This document shows positions 1 through 6,526 of a stretch of DNA of 11,212 nucleotides, one piece after another. Both the position numbers and the translations under genes were made by a program. The notes under the pieces were generated by a model. The model was not told where the DNA came from and did not search any database. It saw only the letters and a list, made by a program, of their open reading frames with translations. This DNA comes from JBFJVD01 sp041624375 (GTDB lineage Bacteria; Chloroflexota; Anaerolineae; Anaerolineales; E44-bin32), in NCBI GenBank assembly GCA_041624375.1, contig JBFJVD010000083.1:1-11212 (forward strand). The letters run 5' to 3'. How positions within the stretch are numbered: position 1 is the first letter of the stretch; every line of letters starts with the position of its first letter.

Positions 1-190
1 CCGGGAATTCCACTGGAGGATCGGGTTGGGGTGGCGGCGGCAGATCTCCGGGATCGAAATCGGGGATGACATCAGCCGCCCGCTGGAACGACACGGCCGC
101 CAGAACGGTCAGCGTGCACAGGCACAGACAGAGGATGACCACCACGCCGCCGCCAATAATCCAGAGTACTGTCCGATTGGATCGCTCCAT
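1..190 (-). CDS. N-terminal fragment of a single-pass membrane protein (possibly HtrA-like protease)
   Basis: This partial gene runs off the start of the window; 63 codons are visible. It begins with ATG at 190, five bases after the stop codon of the sensor kinase, with a GGAGG about 11 bases upstream. The protein starts MERSNRTVLW, has one strongly hydrophobic segment at about residues 9-33 that is rich in Val, Leu and Cys, and then an acidic and proline-rich stretch (PPPPQPDPP). This looks like a signal-anchor followed by a flexible linker leading to an extracytoplasmic domain that lies outside the window. Position as third gene after a regulator/kinase pair fits a product controlled by or working with that pair. 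In Chloroflexota such a slot often holds a trypsin-like (HtrA/DegP) protease, but nothing visible here proves that. The membrane-anchor reading is secure; the function is not. Confidence 0.7.
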   Translation of the reverse strand, partial: MERSNRTVLWIIGGGVVVILCLCLCTLTVLAAVSFQRAADVIPDFDPGDLPPPPQPDPPVEFP

Positions 191-195
191 CGCTT

Positions 196-1626
196 TCAGG
201 CCCTCCGAGCCCGTACGGCCAGGGTCTCGTCCTGAGGCCGCACCACCGGCAGGTGCACGCTGAAGCGGCTCCCCCGGCTCAGGACGCTCTCGACCGTGAT
301 GCGCCCGCCATGTGCCTGGACGATTTCATGGGTAATGGCCAGGCCAAGACCGACGCCGCGCGGTTGGGGCCCCGCACGAGACTTTTCCACCCGGTAGAAC
401 CGTTCGAAAATCCTGGAACGTTCTTCTTCGGGGATGCCGGGACCCGAGTCGATAATGTGTACGACGACCTCGCTGCCCTGCGCCTGCGCATCGAGGGTCA
501 CCCGTCCCCCCGTGGGCGTATAGCGGATCGCGTTGTCAACCAGGTTCGTGAACACCTGCGCCAGGCGGTCGATATCCCCCACGATGGTGGGCAGGCTGGC
601 CACCCGGTTCTCCAATTGCACGCCTTTCTCATCGGCAAGCACCCGCTGGCGCTCGGCGACCCGCGCCAGCAAGCCTTCGAGCTGGATGGGCCCTCGCTGG
701 AACTCGATCTGCCCGGTGTCCAACCTGGCGAGGTCAAGCAGATCGTCCACCAGCCGATGCAGGCGATGGGATTCATCGTAGATCACCTGGGCGGCGTGTT
801 CCTGGGTCGCTCGATCTTGGGCCGTGCCGTCGAGGATCGCCTGCGCGAATCCCTGGATCGACGTCAGCGGCGTACGCAATTCATGCGAAACGTTGGCGAC
901 AAAGTCGCGCTGCGCCTGCTGGCTGGCCTGCACGCGCTGCACCATCTCGGTGAAGGCATGCGACAGCCGGCGGACCTCTTCGGGGCCACCCGGCTGCGGC
1001 CGCTGGCGGTAGTCACCGGAAGCGACGGCACTGGCGGCGCGCGCGATCCGCTGCAGCGGCGCAGCGACCCAGCGCGAGATCAGTGCGGCCAGCAAGATCG
1101 AGAGCACCAGCGCCACTGCGCCCGCCTGAAGGAGAGGCACCAGGAACTCGTCGCCAACGGTGAGCAGGGGCCGGCGCGGGCGCGGCGTGAGTACGAGCAG
1201 GACGCGATCGCTCTCCTGGCCGCGGGCTGCGTAGAGCCATTCCACACCCCCCTCCCCCCGCAGAACGCCCTGATTTGCGCTCAATCCGGCGGCAACGGCA
1301 GCCAGTTCGTTGCGCGGCGGCAGGGACTGATCGACGGCGCTGTCGAAGCGGATCGCTCCATCTGGCCCAAGGACGAGGAGCCTCGCATCCGATGCTCCGA
1401 GACTGCGCAGCGCCGCCCGCAGTCGTTCGCGGGGCAGGTCATCGACAAGCCGGCTGTCGCGTTCTTCAAGGACGTCAGCGAGGAAATTGAGCCTCGATTG
1501 GGTCTGCCGGTCCAGGACCGGGTTGTTGATCAGGAGCAGCGCCAGGCTGACCGCGATCAGCGCCAGGACGGTGCCGATCACGAGCACATAGGTCAGCAGA
1601 AGGCGGGAGGTGAGCGAGCGGAACAC
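196..1626 (-). CDS. Sensor histidine kinase with HAMP domain (PhoR/BaeS-like)
   Basis: This is a membrane sensor kinase of 476 residues that autophosphorylates and passes phosphate to the regulator encoded just upstream. The first transmembrane helix is at about residues 9-34 and the second at about 162-185. Between them is an extracytoplasmic sensor region of about 125 residues; its segment ARLLVLGPDG resembles single Cache/PAS-like folds. A HAMP linker follows (about 184-236). The HisKA helix carries the phosphoacceptor His248 in VSHELRTPL. The ATPase has an N box (NLVDN, 361-365), a G1 box (DSGPGIP, 393-399), an F box (ERFYR, 408-412) and a G2 box (GVGLGLA, 424-430). All catalytic motifs are intact. 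The start codon is GTG, five bases after the regulator stop, with no clear ribosome-binding site, so translation is probably coupled. The signal it senses cannot be read from the sequence. Confidence 0.96.
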   Translation of the reverse strand: MFRSLTSRLLLTYVLVIGTVLALIAVSLALLLINNPVLDRQTQSRLNFLADVLEERDSRLVDDLPRERLRAALRSLGASDARLLVLGPDGAIRFDSAVDQSLPPRNELAAVAAGLSANQGVLRGEGGVEWLYAARGQESDRVLLVLTPRPRRPLLTVGDEFLVPLLQAGAVALVLSILLAALISRWVAAPLQRIARAASAVASGDYRQRPQPGGPEEVRRLSHAFTEMVQRVQASQQAQRDFVANVSHELRTPLTSIQGFAQAILDGTAQDRATQEHAAQVIYDESHRLHRLVDDLLDLARLDTGQIEFQRGPIQLEGLLARVAERQRVLADEKGVQLENRVASLPTIVGDIDRLAQVFTNLVDNAIRYTPTGGRVTLDAQAQGSEVVVHIIDSGPGIPEEERSRIFERFYRVEKSRAGPQPRGVGLGLAITHEIVQAHGGRITVESVLSRGSRFSVHLPVVRPQDETLAVRARRA

Positions 1627-1631
1627 GCGGT

Positions 1632-2321
1632 TCAGGCCACCAGCTTGTAGCCCACGCCGGTGACGGTCTCGATATGGACCGCCTCGCTGGGCGCGAGCCG
1701 CTTGCGCAGGTGCGCAACATGGACGTCAACCGTACGCGTCTGGCCATAGAAGTCGTACCCCCAGACAAGGTCAAGTAGCTTTTCGCGTGAGAGGACGATC
1801 CCGGGATGCTCGATAAAGGTGTGCAGCAGATCGAACTCTTTGGTCCGCAACGAAACCGGCTCGTCGGCGATGGTCACCTCGCGGCGGGCCGGGTCGAGAG
1901 TGACATCGCCCAGTCGTAGGGGTTGAGTCTCCACGGAAGGACGCCGCTCACTGCGGCGCAGAATCGCTTTGACCCTCGCCACCAGCTCGCGGGGGTTGAA
2001 AGGCTTGGTGAGGTAATCATCGGCGCCAAGTTCCAGGCCAACAATCTTGTCGACATCGTCATCGCGAGCCGTGAGCATGATGATCGGGACGTCCGAATGG
2101 GCGCGCGTTTGCCGACAGACTTCAAACCCATCGATCTGCGGCAGCATCAGATCAAGGACCACCAGCGCATGATGGCCGGCCCGAATCTTCTCCAGTGCAG
2201 CGGCGCCGTCACTGGCCGTATCGATCTGGAAGCCTTCCCGCTCCAGGTAAAGGCGCGCCAGATCGATGATGTTTGGCTCGTCGTCGACGATCAAGATCTT
2301 CTCGGCAGACTTCGGCGACAT
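1632..2321 (-). CDS. OmpR/PhoB-family response regulator
   Basis: This is a two-domain DNA-binding regulator, the partner of the adjacent kinase. In the 229-residue form given here, the receiver domain (about 8-123) has the acidic pair Asp13-Asp14 (ILIVDDEPN), the phosphoacceptor Asp57 (VVLDLMLP), the switch Thr84 (MLTARD) and Lys106 (LTKPF). A winged-helix output domain fills about 134-227, with the typical SLRTKEFDLL, LVWGYDF and RTVDVHVAHLRKRL segments and the C-terminal wing VTGVGYKLVA. The frame stays open to a GTG at 2342. I chose the ATG at 2321 because AAGGAG lies 12 bases before it and the resulting N-terminus has the usual length for the family; the GTG has only a weak upstream GGGCAGA. 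It is the first gene of the operon. Its targets are unknown; a palindrome at 2408-2422 upstream is a candidate site. Confidence 0.95.
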   Translation of the reverse strand: MSPKSAEKILIVDDEPNIIDLARLYLEREGFQIDTASDGAAALEKIRAGHHALVVLDLMLPQIDGFEVCRQTRAHSDVPIIMLTARDDDVDKIVGLELGADDYLTKPFNPRELVARVKAILRRSERRPSVETQPLRLGDVTLDPARREVTIADEPVSLRTKEFDLLHTFIEHPGIVLSREKLLDLVWGYDFYGQTRTVDVHVAHLRKRLAPSEAVHIETVTGVGYKLVA

Positions 2322-2407
2322 CCGTAGATTGGGCTCCTTCACACTCTGCCCTACATGTGGCCCGGGTTACATTCAGCTCAAGACACGCTCGCTATGCTGT
2401 CAGCACA

Positions 2408-2422
2408 CCCGGATTATCCGGG
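2408..2422. promoter_or_regulatory. 15-bp palindrome upstream of the response regulator
   Basis: The sequence CCCGGATTATCCGGG is a perfect 7-bp inverted repeat around one central base. It lies between the 3' hairpin of ridA and the start of the response regulator, about 65-85 bp upstream of that start. The flanks CACAC on each side form a direct rather than inverted repeat. Position and symmetry suggest a protein-binding operator, since a hairpin with a one-base spacer could not form without opening several pairs. No factor can be named. Confidence 0.35.
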
Positions 2423-2429
2423 CACACGA

Positions 2430-2465
2430 GGGATCCCACGTCCTCCCCCAGCCGCGTGGGGTCTC
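2430..2465 (-). terminator. Hairpin after ridA, possible terminator
   Basis: Nine bases beyond the ridA stop codon, 2430-2440 and 2455-2465 can pair over 11 positions (two G-U pairs) around a 14-base loop. The downstream side on the minus strand has no T-run, so this is a weak intrinsic terminator at best. It may instead protect the 3' end or need Rho. Confidence 0.4.
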
Positions 2466-2473
2466 TCTTGTTT

Positions 2474-2881
2474 CTACCCCTCGACGGTCGGATTGAGCAG
2501 CGCAATGGCCTCAATCTCCACCCTTGCATCCGCCGGCAGTCCGGCGACCTGGACGGTGGAGCGCGCCGGCGGCGCTTCGGGGAAGAAGGTCCCATAGACC
2601 GCATTCATCTGCGGGTACTCTTCAAGCGCAGCGAGAAAGACGCTGGTCTTCACCACACTCTTCATCGAAGATCCGGCGGCTTCGAGCAGGTTGGCCAGGT
2701 TTGTCAACGCCTGGCGGGTCTCCGCTTCGATGCCCCCCTCGACCAGCTTCCCGGTCGATGGATCGAGACCGACCTGGCCGGCGAGAAACACGTGGTTTTC
2801 TGTGCGAATAGCCGCCGAATACGGGCCAAGTGCCGGCGGCGCCTTCTCTGAGACGATGACCTCACGCTTGCTGCCAGGCAT
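2474..2881 (-). CDS. ridA: RidA family 2-iminobutanoate/2-iminopropanoate deaminase
   Basis: RidA proteins are cytosolic trimers that hydrolyse reactive enamine/imine intermediates made by PLP enzymes such as threonine dehydratase, protecting branched-chain amino acid synthesis. The 135-residue product has the usual family length. It shows the N-terminal APPALGPYSAA, the FLAGQVGLDP strand, the Val-Lys-Thr-Ser-Val-Phe segment (77-82), PEAPPARSTVQV containing the substrate-carboxylate Arg107, and VEIEAIA with Glu124. These are the conserved positions of the active RidA group. The frame extends upstream to 3037, but that extra 52-residue part is low in recognisable content and ATG 2881 has a strong GGAGGAGG five bases before it, so I start there. 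The gene follows leuS in the same orientation, with a hairpin between them and a possible promoter of its own, so it is probably transcribed separately. Confidence 0.95.
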   Translation of the reverse strand: MPGSKREVIVSEKAPPALGPYSAAIRTENHVFLAGQVGLDPSTGKLVEGGIEAETRQALTNLANLLEAAGSSMKSVVKTSVFLAALEEYPQMNAVYGTFFPEAPPARSTVQVAGLPADARVEIEAIALLNPTVEG

Positions 2882-2886
2882 TCCGA

Positions 2887-2894
2887 CCTCCTCC
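2887..2894 (-). promoter_or_regulatory. Ribosome-binding site of ridA
   Basis: GGAGGAGG on the minus strand ends five bases before ATG 2881. It is the strongest Shine-Dalgarno sequence near this gene and decides the start against the longer open frame to 3037. Confidence 0.8.
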
Positions 2895-2957
2895 GCTGCG
2901 GCTGCCCCTTGGGAGCCAGCACACGCGCCCTGTGTTGCCTTCGTGTCCAACCCCCCG

Positions 2958-2986
2958 ATTGTACGCGCCCCACCGGTTGGGGAAAA
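2958..2986 (-). promoter_or_regulatory. Candidate ridA promoter
   Basis: On the minus strand TACAAT (2963-2958) matches the -10 consensus at five of six positions. A poor -35-like TTTTCC (2986-2981) lies 17 bases upstream. The transcript would start about 70 bases before the ridA ATG. The -35 match is weak, so this is only a candidate. Confidence 0.35.
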
Positions 2987-3001
2987 GGGCATAGATGAAT
3001 C

Positions 3002-3027
3002 CGGGGCAGCCAATTGTGGCTGCCCCG
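3002..3027 (-). terminator. Hairpin terminator after leuS
   Basis: CGGGGCAGCCA and TGGCTGCCCCG form a perfect 11-bp stem with a four-base loop, 28 bases past the leuS stop codon. On the minus strand no T-run follows directly; the nearest is TTTT about 17 bases further on. Position and strength argue for 3'-end formation of the leuS mRNA. Confidence 0.7.
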
Positions 3028-3055
3028 AGGGATCCAAGGGTTTGCGTGGATACGA

Positions 3056-5557
3056 CTAGATCACGATGTTGATCAGCCGGCCGGGAACATAGATGATCTG
3101 GCGTGGTTCACGACCTTCGAGATAGCGCTGAACCGACTCACTGGCCAACGCCTGCTCGCGTGCGGTGCTCTCATCCACAGCGGCGGGCACGATAATTCGG
3201 TCGCGCAGCTTGCCGTTCACCTGGACGATGAGCGTGATCTCTTCTTCTTTCGCAGCCTCCGGATCGAAGGCCGGCCAGGTCTGCGTGTGGATGGAGTACG
3301 GCTTCTCCATGCGAGCCCACAACTCTTCGGCGATGTGCGGCGTCATCGGCGCCATCATACGCAGCAAGGAATCCACCGCTTCCTGAAACGCCGGTGAGCC
3401 CGCCAGGCCGTCATCCCACGCCGCGTACATGCTGTTGGTGAGCTCCATCAGCGCAGCGATGACCGTATTGAATTCGTAGTTTTCCAGATCGTGAGTCACC
3501 TGACGAATCGTTTGATGGACTTTGCGCCTCAGATCTCGCGCACCGTCGGTTGAGCCGCCCGCGCCACCCGGCGGGGCATCGGCGGTTTCCAAGACGATCG
3601 TCCACACGCGATTCAGCCAGCGAACCACGCCCTGGATGTTGTCTGGGTTCCAGGGCCCGCCTTCCGACCAGCGATAACCGAACATCAAGTAGGCACGCAC
3701 GGTGTCTGCGCCAAAAGCCTCGACCTGGTCATCCGGCTCAATGACGTTGCCGCGCGATTTGCTCATGCGCAGCCCGTCCGGGCCGAGGATCTGCCCTTGA
3801 TTGCGCAGTTGGAGCATCGGCTCGGGGCCGTGGGTGATCTCCATGTCACGGCAGGCCTTGTGGAAGAAGCGGGTATAGAGCAGATGCATGGTCGCATGCT
3901 CGGCCCCACCCGTATAGCTGTCGACCGGCATCCAGTAGCGGTATTCATCCGGGTCGAACGGCCCCTGGTCGTATTCCGGGCTCAGGTAGCGCAGGTGGTA
4001 CCACGAGGAGCACATAAACGTGTCCAGCGTGTCGGTGTCGCGTATGGCCTCATGGCCGCAGTCCGGACACGTGGTGTTCTTCCAGGTTGGGTGCAGCTTG
4101 AGCGGGCTCTCACCGGTCGGCTTCCATTCGACGTCGTCCGGCAGCAGCACCGGCAGCTGATCCTCCGGGACGGGGACGACGCCGCATTCCTCGCAATAGA
4201 TAATCGGGATGGGCGCGCCCCAGTAGCGCTGCCGCGAGATCGTCCAGTCGCGCAGGCGATAATTGACCGCCCCTTCCCCGCTGCCCTGCGCTTGCAGGAA
4301 TTCAACCGTCTTCTGGACAGCCTGATCGGCCGGGGTGCCGTTCAAGGGGCCCGAGTTGACCATCTCGCCGTAGGCCGGAACCGCAGCGGTCATGGCCTCT
4401 CCGTCCACCAGGTCGGTCCCGGGCGGATGGATCACCGGGCGGACCTCCAGCCCGTATTGACGGGCGAATTCGAAGTCGCGCTCATCGTGAGCCGGAACCG
4501 CCATGATGGCGCCGGTGCCGTACGTCATCAGGACATAGTCGGCGATCCAGATCGGAATGCGTTCCTGATTCACCGGATTGATCGCATAGCCGCCGGTGAA
4601 AATGCCGGTCTTCTCCTTGTCGGTCGCCTCGCGCTGGATGTCGGACTGGCGCAGGGCCTGGTAGACGTAAGCTTCGACGGCTTCCTTCTGCTCTGGCGTC
4701 GTCAGCTTCTCGACCAGCGGATGCTCGGGCGCCAGCACCATGAAGGTGGCGCCCCACAGCGTATCCGGCCGCGTGGTGAAGACCTCGATGGGGTCCCCAG
4801 CTTCGGTCAGGAAGGTGACCCGGGCGCCTTCGCTGCGCCCGATCCAGTTGGTCTGCAGCAGCTTGATCGGCTCGGGCCAATCGGCATACGAGTAGTCCAG
4901 CAGCTCATCGGCGTAGTTGGTGATGCGGAAGAACCACTGCTCCAGATTCTTCTTGACCACGGGGGTCTTGCAGCGTTCGCAAAGCCGCTCATCGCCGATC
5001 ACCTGCTCACGCGCCAGGACCGTGTTGTCTTTCGGGCACCAATCGACTGGCGCTTCCTTTTTGTATGCCAGATCATGCTCGTACATCTGCAGGAAGAACC
5101 ACTGCGTCCAGCGGTAGTATTCGGGATCCGAGCTGATCGCCTCGCGCGACCAGTCCCACATTGCGCCCATGCTGCGCAGCTGGCGGCGCATGTTGTCGAT
5201 GTTCGCATAGGTCCACGTCTTCGGGTGGATGTTCCGTTCGATCGCCGCGTTTTCACCGGGCAATCCGAAGGCATCAAAGCCGATCGGGAACATCACATTG
5301 TGCCCGGTCATGCGCTTGAAGCGTGCCCGCGCGTCAGATGGCGCCATCGCATACCAGTGGCCGATATGCAGGTTGCCCGAGGTGTAAGGAAGCATGGTCA
5401 GGAAGTAGAACTTCGGCTTCTCACGATCAATTTCAGCCAGGTAGAGACCGTCTTCAGCCCAACGCTGCTGCCAACGGGGCTCAATCTCGGCCGGATCGTA
5501 GCGTGGCGCGATCGTCGGGGTTGCGGCGGTCGCGCCGGCCGTTTCGGTTTCCGACAT
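3056..5557 (-). CDS. leuS: Leucyl-tRNA synthetase
   Basis: This cytosolic class Ia enzyme charges tRNA-Leu with leucine and removes mischarged amino acids. The 833-residue protein is complete and of normal bacterial length. The Rossmann core has the HIGH motif at 64-67 (GNLHIGHWY) and RMSKS, the KMSKS loop, at 597-601. The CP1 editing domain has the Thr-rich TTRPDT (261-266) and Asp358 in PAHDERD, the residue that anchors the amino group during editing, so proofreading should work. Cysteine pairs C193/C196 (with C174 nearby) and C455/C458 with C497/C500 suggest zinc-binding knuckles. An anticodon-binding helical domain and a C-terminal domain ending in YVPGRLINIVI complete it. The frame is open upstream to 5698, but that part is the T-box leader; ATG 5557 has AAGGGAG nine bases upstream. 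Expression is controlled by the T-box attenuator at 5652-5910. Confidence 0.98.
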   Translation of the reverse strand: MSETETAGATAATPTIAPRYDPAEIEPRWQQRWAEDGLYLAEIDREKPKFYFLTMLPYTSGNLHIGHWYAMAPSDARARFKRMTGHNVMFPIGFDAFGLPGENAAIERNIHPKTWTYANIDNMRRQLRSMGAMWDWSREAISSDPEYYRWTQWFFLQMYEHDLAYKKEAPVDWCPKDNTVLAREQVIGDERLCERCKTPVVKKNLEQWFFRITNYADELLDYSYADWPEPIKLLQTNWIGRSEGARVTFLTEAGDPIEVFTTRPDTLWGATFMVLAPEHPLVEKLTTPEQKEAVEAYVYQALRQSDIQREATDKEKTGIFTGGYAINPVNQERIPIWIADYVLMTYGTGAIMAVPAHDERDFEFARQYGLEVRPVIHPPGTDLVDGEAMTAAVPAYGEMVNSGPLNGTPADQAVQKTVEFLQAQGSGEGAVNYRLRDWTISRQRYWGAPIPIIYCEECGVVPVPEDQLPVLLPDDVEWKPTGESPLKLHPTWKNTTCPDCGHEAIRDTDTLDTFMCSSWYHLRYLSPEYDQGPFDPDEYRYWMPVDSYTGGAEHATMHLLYTRFFHKACRDMEITHGPEPMLQLRNQGQILGPDGLRMSKSRGNVIEPDDQVEAFGADTVRAYLMFGYRWSEGGPWNPDNIQGVVRWLNRVWTIVLETADAPPGGAGGSTDGARDLRRKVHQTIRQVTHDLENYEFNTVIAALMELTNSMYAAWDDGLAGSPAFQEAVDSLLRMMAPMTPHIAEELWARMEKPYSIHTQTWPAFDPEAAKEEEITLIVQVNGKLRDRIIVPAAVDESTAREQALASESVQRYLEGREPRQIIYVPGRLINIVI

Positions 5558-5566
5558 GTCCGTTCT

Positions 5567-5573
5567 CTCCCTT
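5567..5573 (-). promoter_or_regulatory. Ribosome-binding site of leuS
   Basis: AAGGGAG lies nine bases before ATG 5557 and supports this start rather than the in-frame extension through the leader. A short GC hairpin (5575-5589, six pairs, three-base loop) sits directly upstream of it and would leave the site single-stranded. Confidence 0.7.
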
Positions 5574-5651
5574 CGCAGCGGCACGCTGCACGGCACCTTG
5601 GGTGCGCTCCCGGGCCTTCGGGTCGCTTCCCTACCCGTCCATTCCCGAAAG

Positions 5652-5682
5652 AAAAACCCCTGCGTCTTCAGGGACGAAGGGG
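5652..5682 (-). terminator. Intrinsic terminator of the leuS T-box
   Basis: On the minus strand CCCCTTCGTC (5682-5673) pairs with GACGCAGGGG (5666-5657) at nine of ten positions around a six-base loop, followed at once by TTTTT and C. This is the attenuator that forms when tRNA-Leu is charged. Its left arm contains the CGTCCCT region that would instead pair with the AGGG of the T-box sequence in the antiterminator, so the two structures exclude each other. Confidence 0.9.
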
Positions 5683-5910
5683 TGCTCCGCGGTACCACCC
5701 TGCTTGCCCAGGCATGCCTCCTGGACCGCTTGGCTCGCGCTATCGGGCGAGTCCCGCCTCCGGCTACTTTGGGTTCACCAGAGGAGGCTGCCCCCTTGGG
5801 GGGACGACAGGCGAGTTCGGTCTATTCCTTCGGCGCTCTGCGGGCGCCCTACCGGGCTCTCACCCTCCCCGGCTCGCTGGCAGATGACCTACTACTCCCG
5901 TCCTGCCTTC
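5652..5910 (-). ncRNA. T-box leader (tRNA-Leu-sensing riboswitch) of leuS
   Basis: This is a complete transcriptional T-box. The lower stem I is GACGGG (5902-5897) paired with CCTGTC. Above it is a 7-by-7 internal loop, AGTAGTA (5896-5890) facing GAACTCG, closed by GGTC/GACC. The specifier is CTC at 5815-5813, a leucine codon. The distal stem I has the familiar GAGCCGGGG...GAGCCCGG pattern. A small C5/G5 hairpin, a stem II region with an AGTA S-turn, and a stem III (CCAGG/CCTGG) follow. The conserved T-box sequence AGGGTGGTACCGCGG is at 5701-5687. Its TGGT should pair with the 3' end of uncharged tRNA (discriminator A, as in tRNA-Leu). Uncharged tRNA-Leu stabilises the antiterminator and lets RNA polymerase reach leuS; charged tRNA allows the terminator at 5682-5652. 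Confidence 0.95.
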
Positions 5911-5936
5911 TATGCGTCGATCATTTGTAACACTTT

Positions 5937-5965
5937 ATCTTAATACGGAATGGGCCAGATTGCAA
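5937..5965 (-). promoter_or_regulatory. Sigma-70-type promoter of the leuS T-box operon
   Basis: On the minus strand TTGCAA (5965-5960) and TAAGAT (5942-5937) are separated by 17 bases, each matching four of six consensus positions. Initiation would fall near 5930, about 28 bases before T-box stem I, which is the normal arrangement. Confidence 0.65.
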
Positions 5966-5982
5966 CGGGTGCTTCCCCGTTG
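5963..5982. repeat. Inverted repeat overlapping the leuS -35 box
   Basis: CAACGGG (5963-5969) and CCCGTTG (5976-5982) form a perfect 7-bp stem with a six-base loop. One edge covers half of the leuS -35 hexamer. It could act as an operator or as a 3' hairpin for the lipoprotein gene upstream; no T-run follows on either strand. The rest of the stretch 5983-6088 shows only the 10-bp palindrome ATCAGCTGAT (5988-5997) and no gene. Confidence 0.4.
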
Positions 5983-6088
5983 AGCCTATCAGCTGATCAG
6001 GAAGGCGCCCCCGGCCTCGATATCATCCCGGTGCGCTTCTGATGAGGGAACCGCAAAGCCAGCTTTCCGTTCACTCACATGCCCTGGG

Positions 6089-6526
6089 TCAAGAGTCTGC
6101 GGGCTGGAGTCCAAAGGAAAGCGTGTCGTTCGGGTAGTCGAATCCCGTCAGATCGACTCGTTCCGGTGTGGTGCTGATGTAACCGTTGGGAAGCGTCAGA
6201 ACGGCGAAATACCCCTCCAGGCAGTCGTCGCCGGCGATGATTGCCCGGATGTCCGCCTCGCCCGACCCGCGGGTGACGCCGCTGAAGTCGGTGCCCTGCG
6301 TCCCACCGGTTCCGCGGAAGAGCCGCACCTCGACCTGGCCCAACGGCCGCTCGCCCTCATCGCGCTCACCGTCGGCGTCCAGGTCCTCCCAGACGAACGC
6401 CCGAACCGTGGGGAAACACTCTGAGATCAGCACGGGCGTATCCGTCGGCTCGATCGTCGGCATGCCACCGCAGCCAGCGAGCAGAGCCAGTCCAACGACC
6501 ACCATGAACATCCGTATGAGTTTCAC
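6089..6526 (-). CDS. Small lipoprotein with SdrD-B-like domain
   Basis: This product of 145 residues is a predicted lipoprotein of unknown function. A signal peptide with a lipobox ends in LLAGC, giving lipid-modified Cys19; a short Thr/Pro-rich spacer follows. Residues 42-70 contain WEDLDADGERDEGERPL followed by GQVEVRLF. This matches the pattern of SdrD-B (Cna-B-like) domains: an acidic calcium-loop signature D-x-D-x-D-G-x-x-D-x-G-E, then a Gly-x-Val-x-Val-x-Leu strand. The remaining 75 residues look like a beta-sandwich (SGEADIRAI, YFAVLTLPNGY). Cys37 and Cys102 could form a disulfide. The start is GTG with AAGGA six bases upstream, inside AAGGAAGG. It lies between the tRNA terminator and the leuS promoter, so it is probably a single-gene unit. 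A calcium-stabilised surface protein is likely; the partner is unknown. Confidence 0.85.
   Translation of the reverse strand: MKLIRMFMVVVGLALLAGCGGMPTIEPTDTPVLISECFPTVRAFVWEDLDADGERDEGERPLGQVEVRLFRGTGGTQGTDFSGVTRGSGEADIRAIIAGDDCLEGYFAVLTLPNGYISTTPERVDLTGFDYPNDTLSFGLQPADS

Noticed and set aside
253..1650. Long plus-strand open frame (465 codons) opposite the sensor kinase
   Set aside because: It lies antisense to a kinase with all motifs intact; its translation is rich in Arg, Gln and His with no recognisable domain, as expected for the complement of GC-rich coding DNA.
2322..2342. GTG start of the response regulator
   Set aside because: It is possible, but AAGGAG falls inside this segment and serves ATG 2321 better; kept only as an alternative.
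2882..3037. Upstream extension of ridA by 52 residues
   Set aside because: RidA proteins are about 125-135 residues long, the extension has no recognisable content, and a strong ribosome-binding site precedes ATG 2881.
3797..5887. Plus-strand open frame of 696 codons opposite leuS and its leader
   Set aside because: It covers leuS and continues through the T-box leader. Long antisense frames are common in high-GC genes; no domain or ribosome-binding site supports it.
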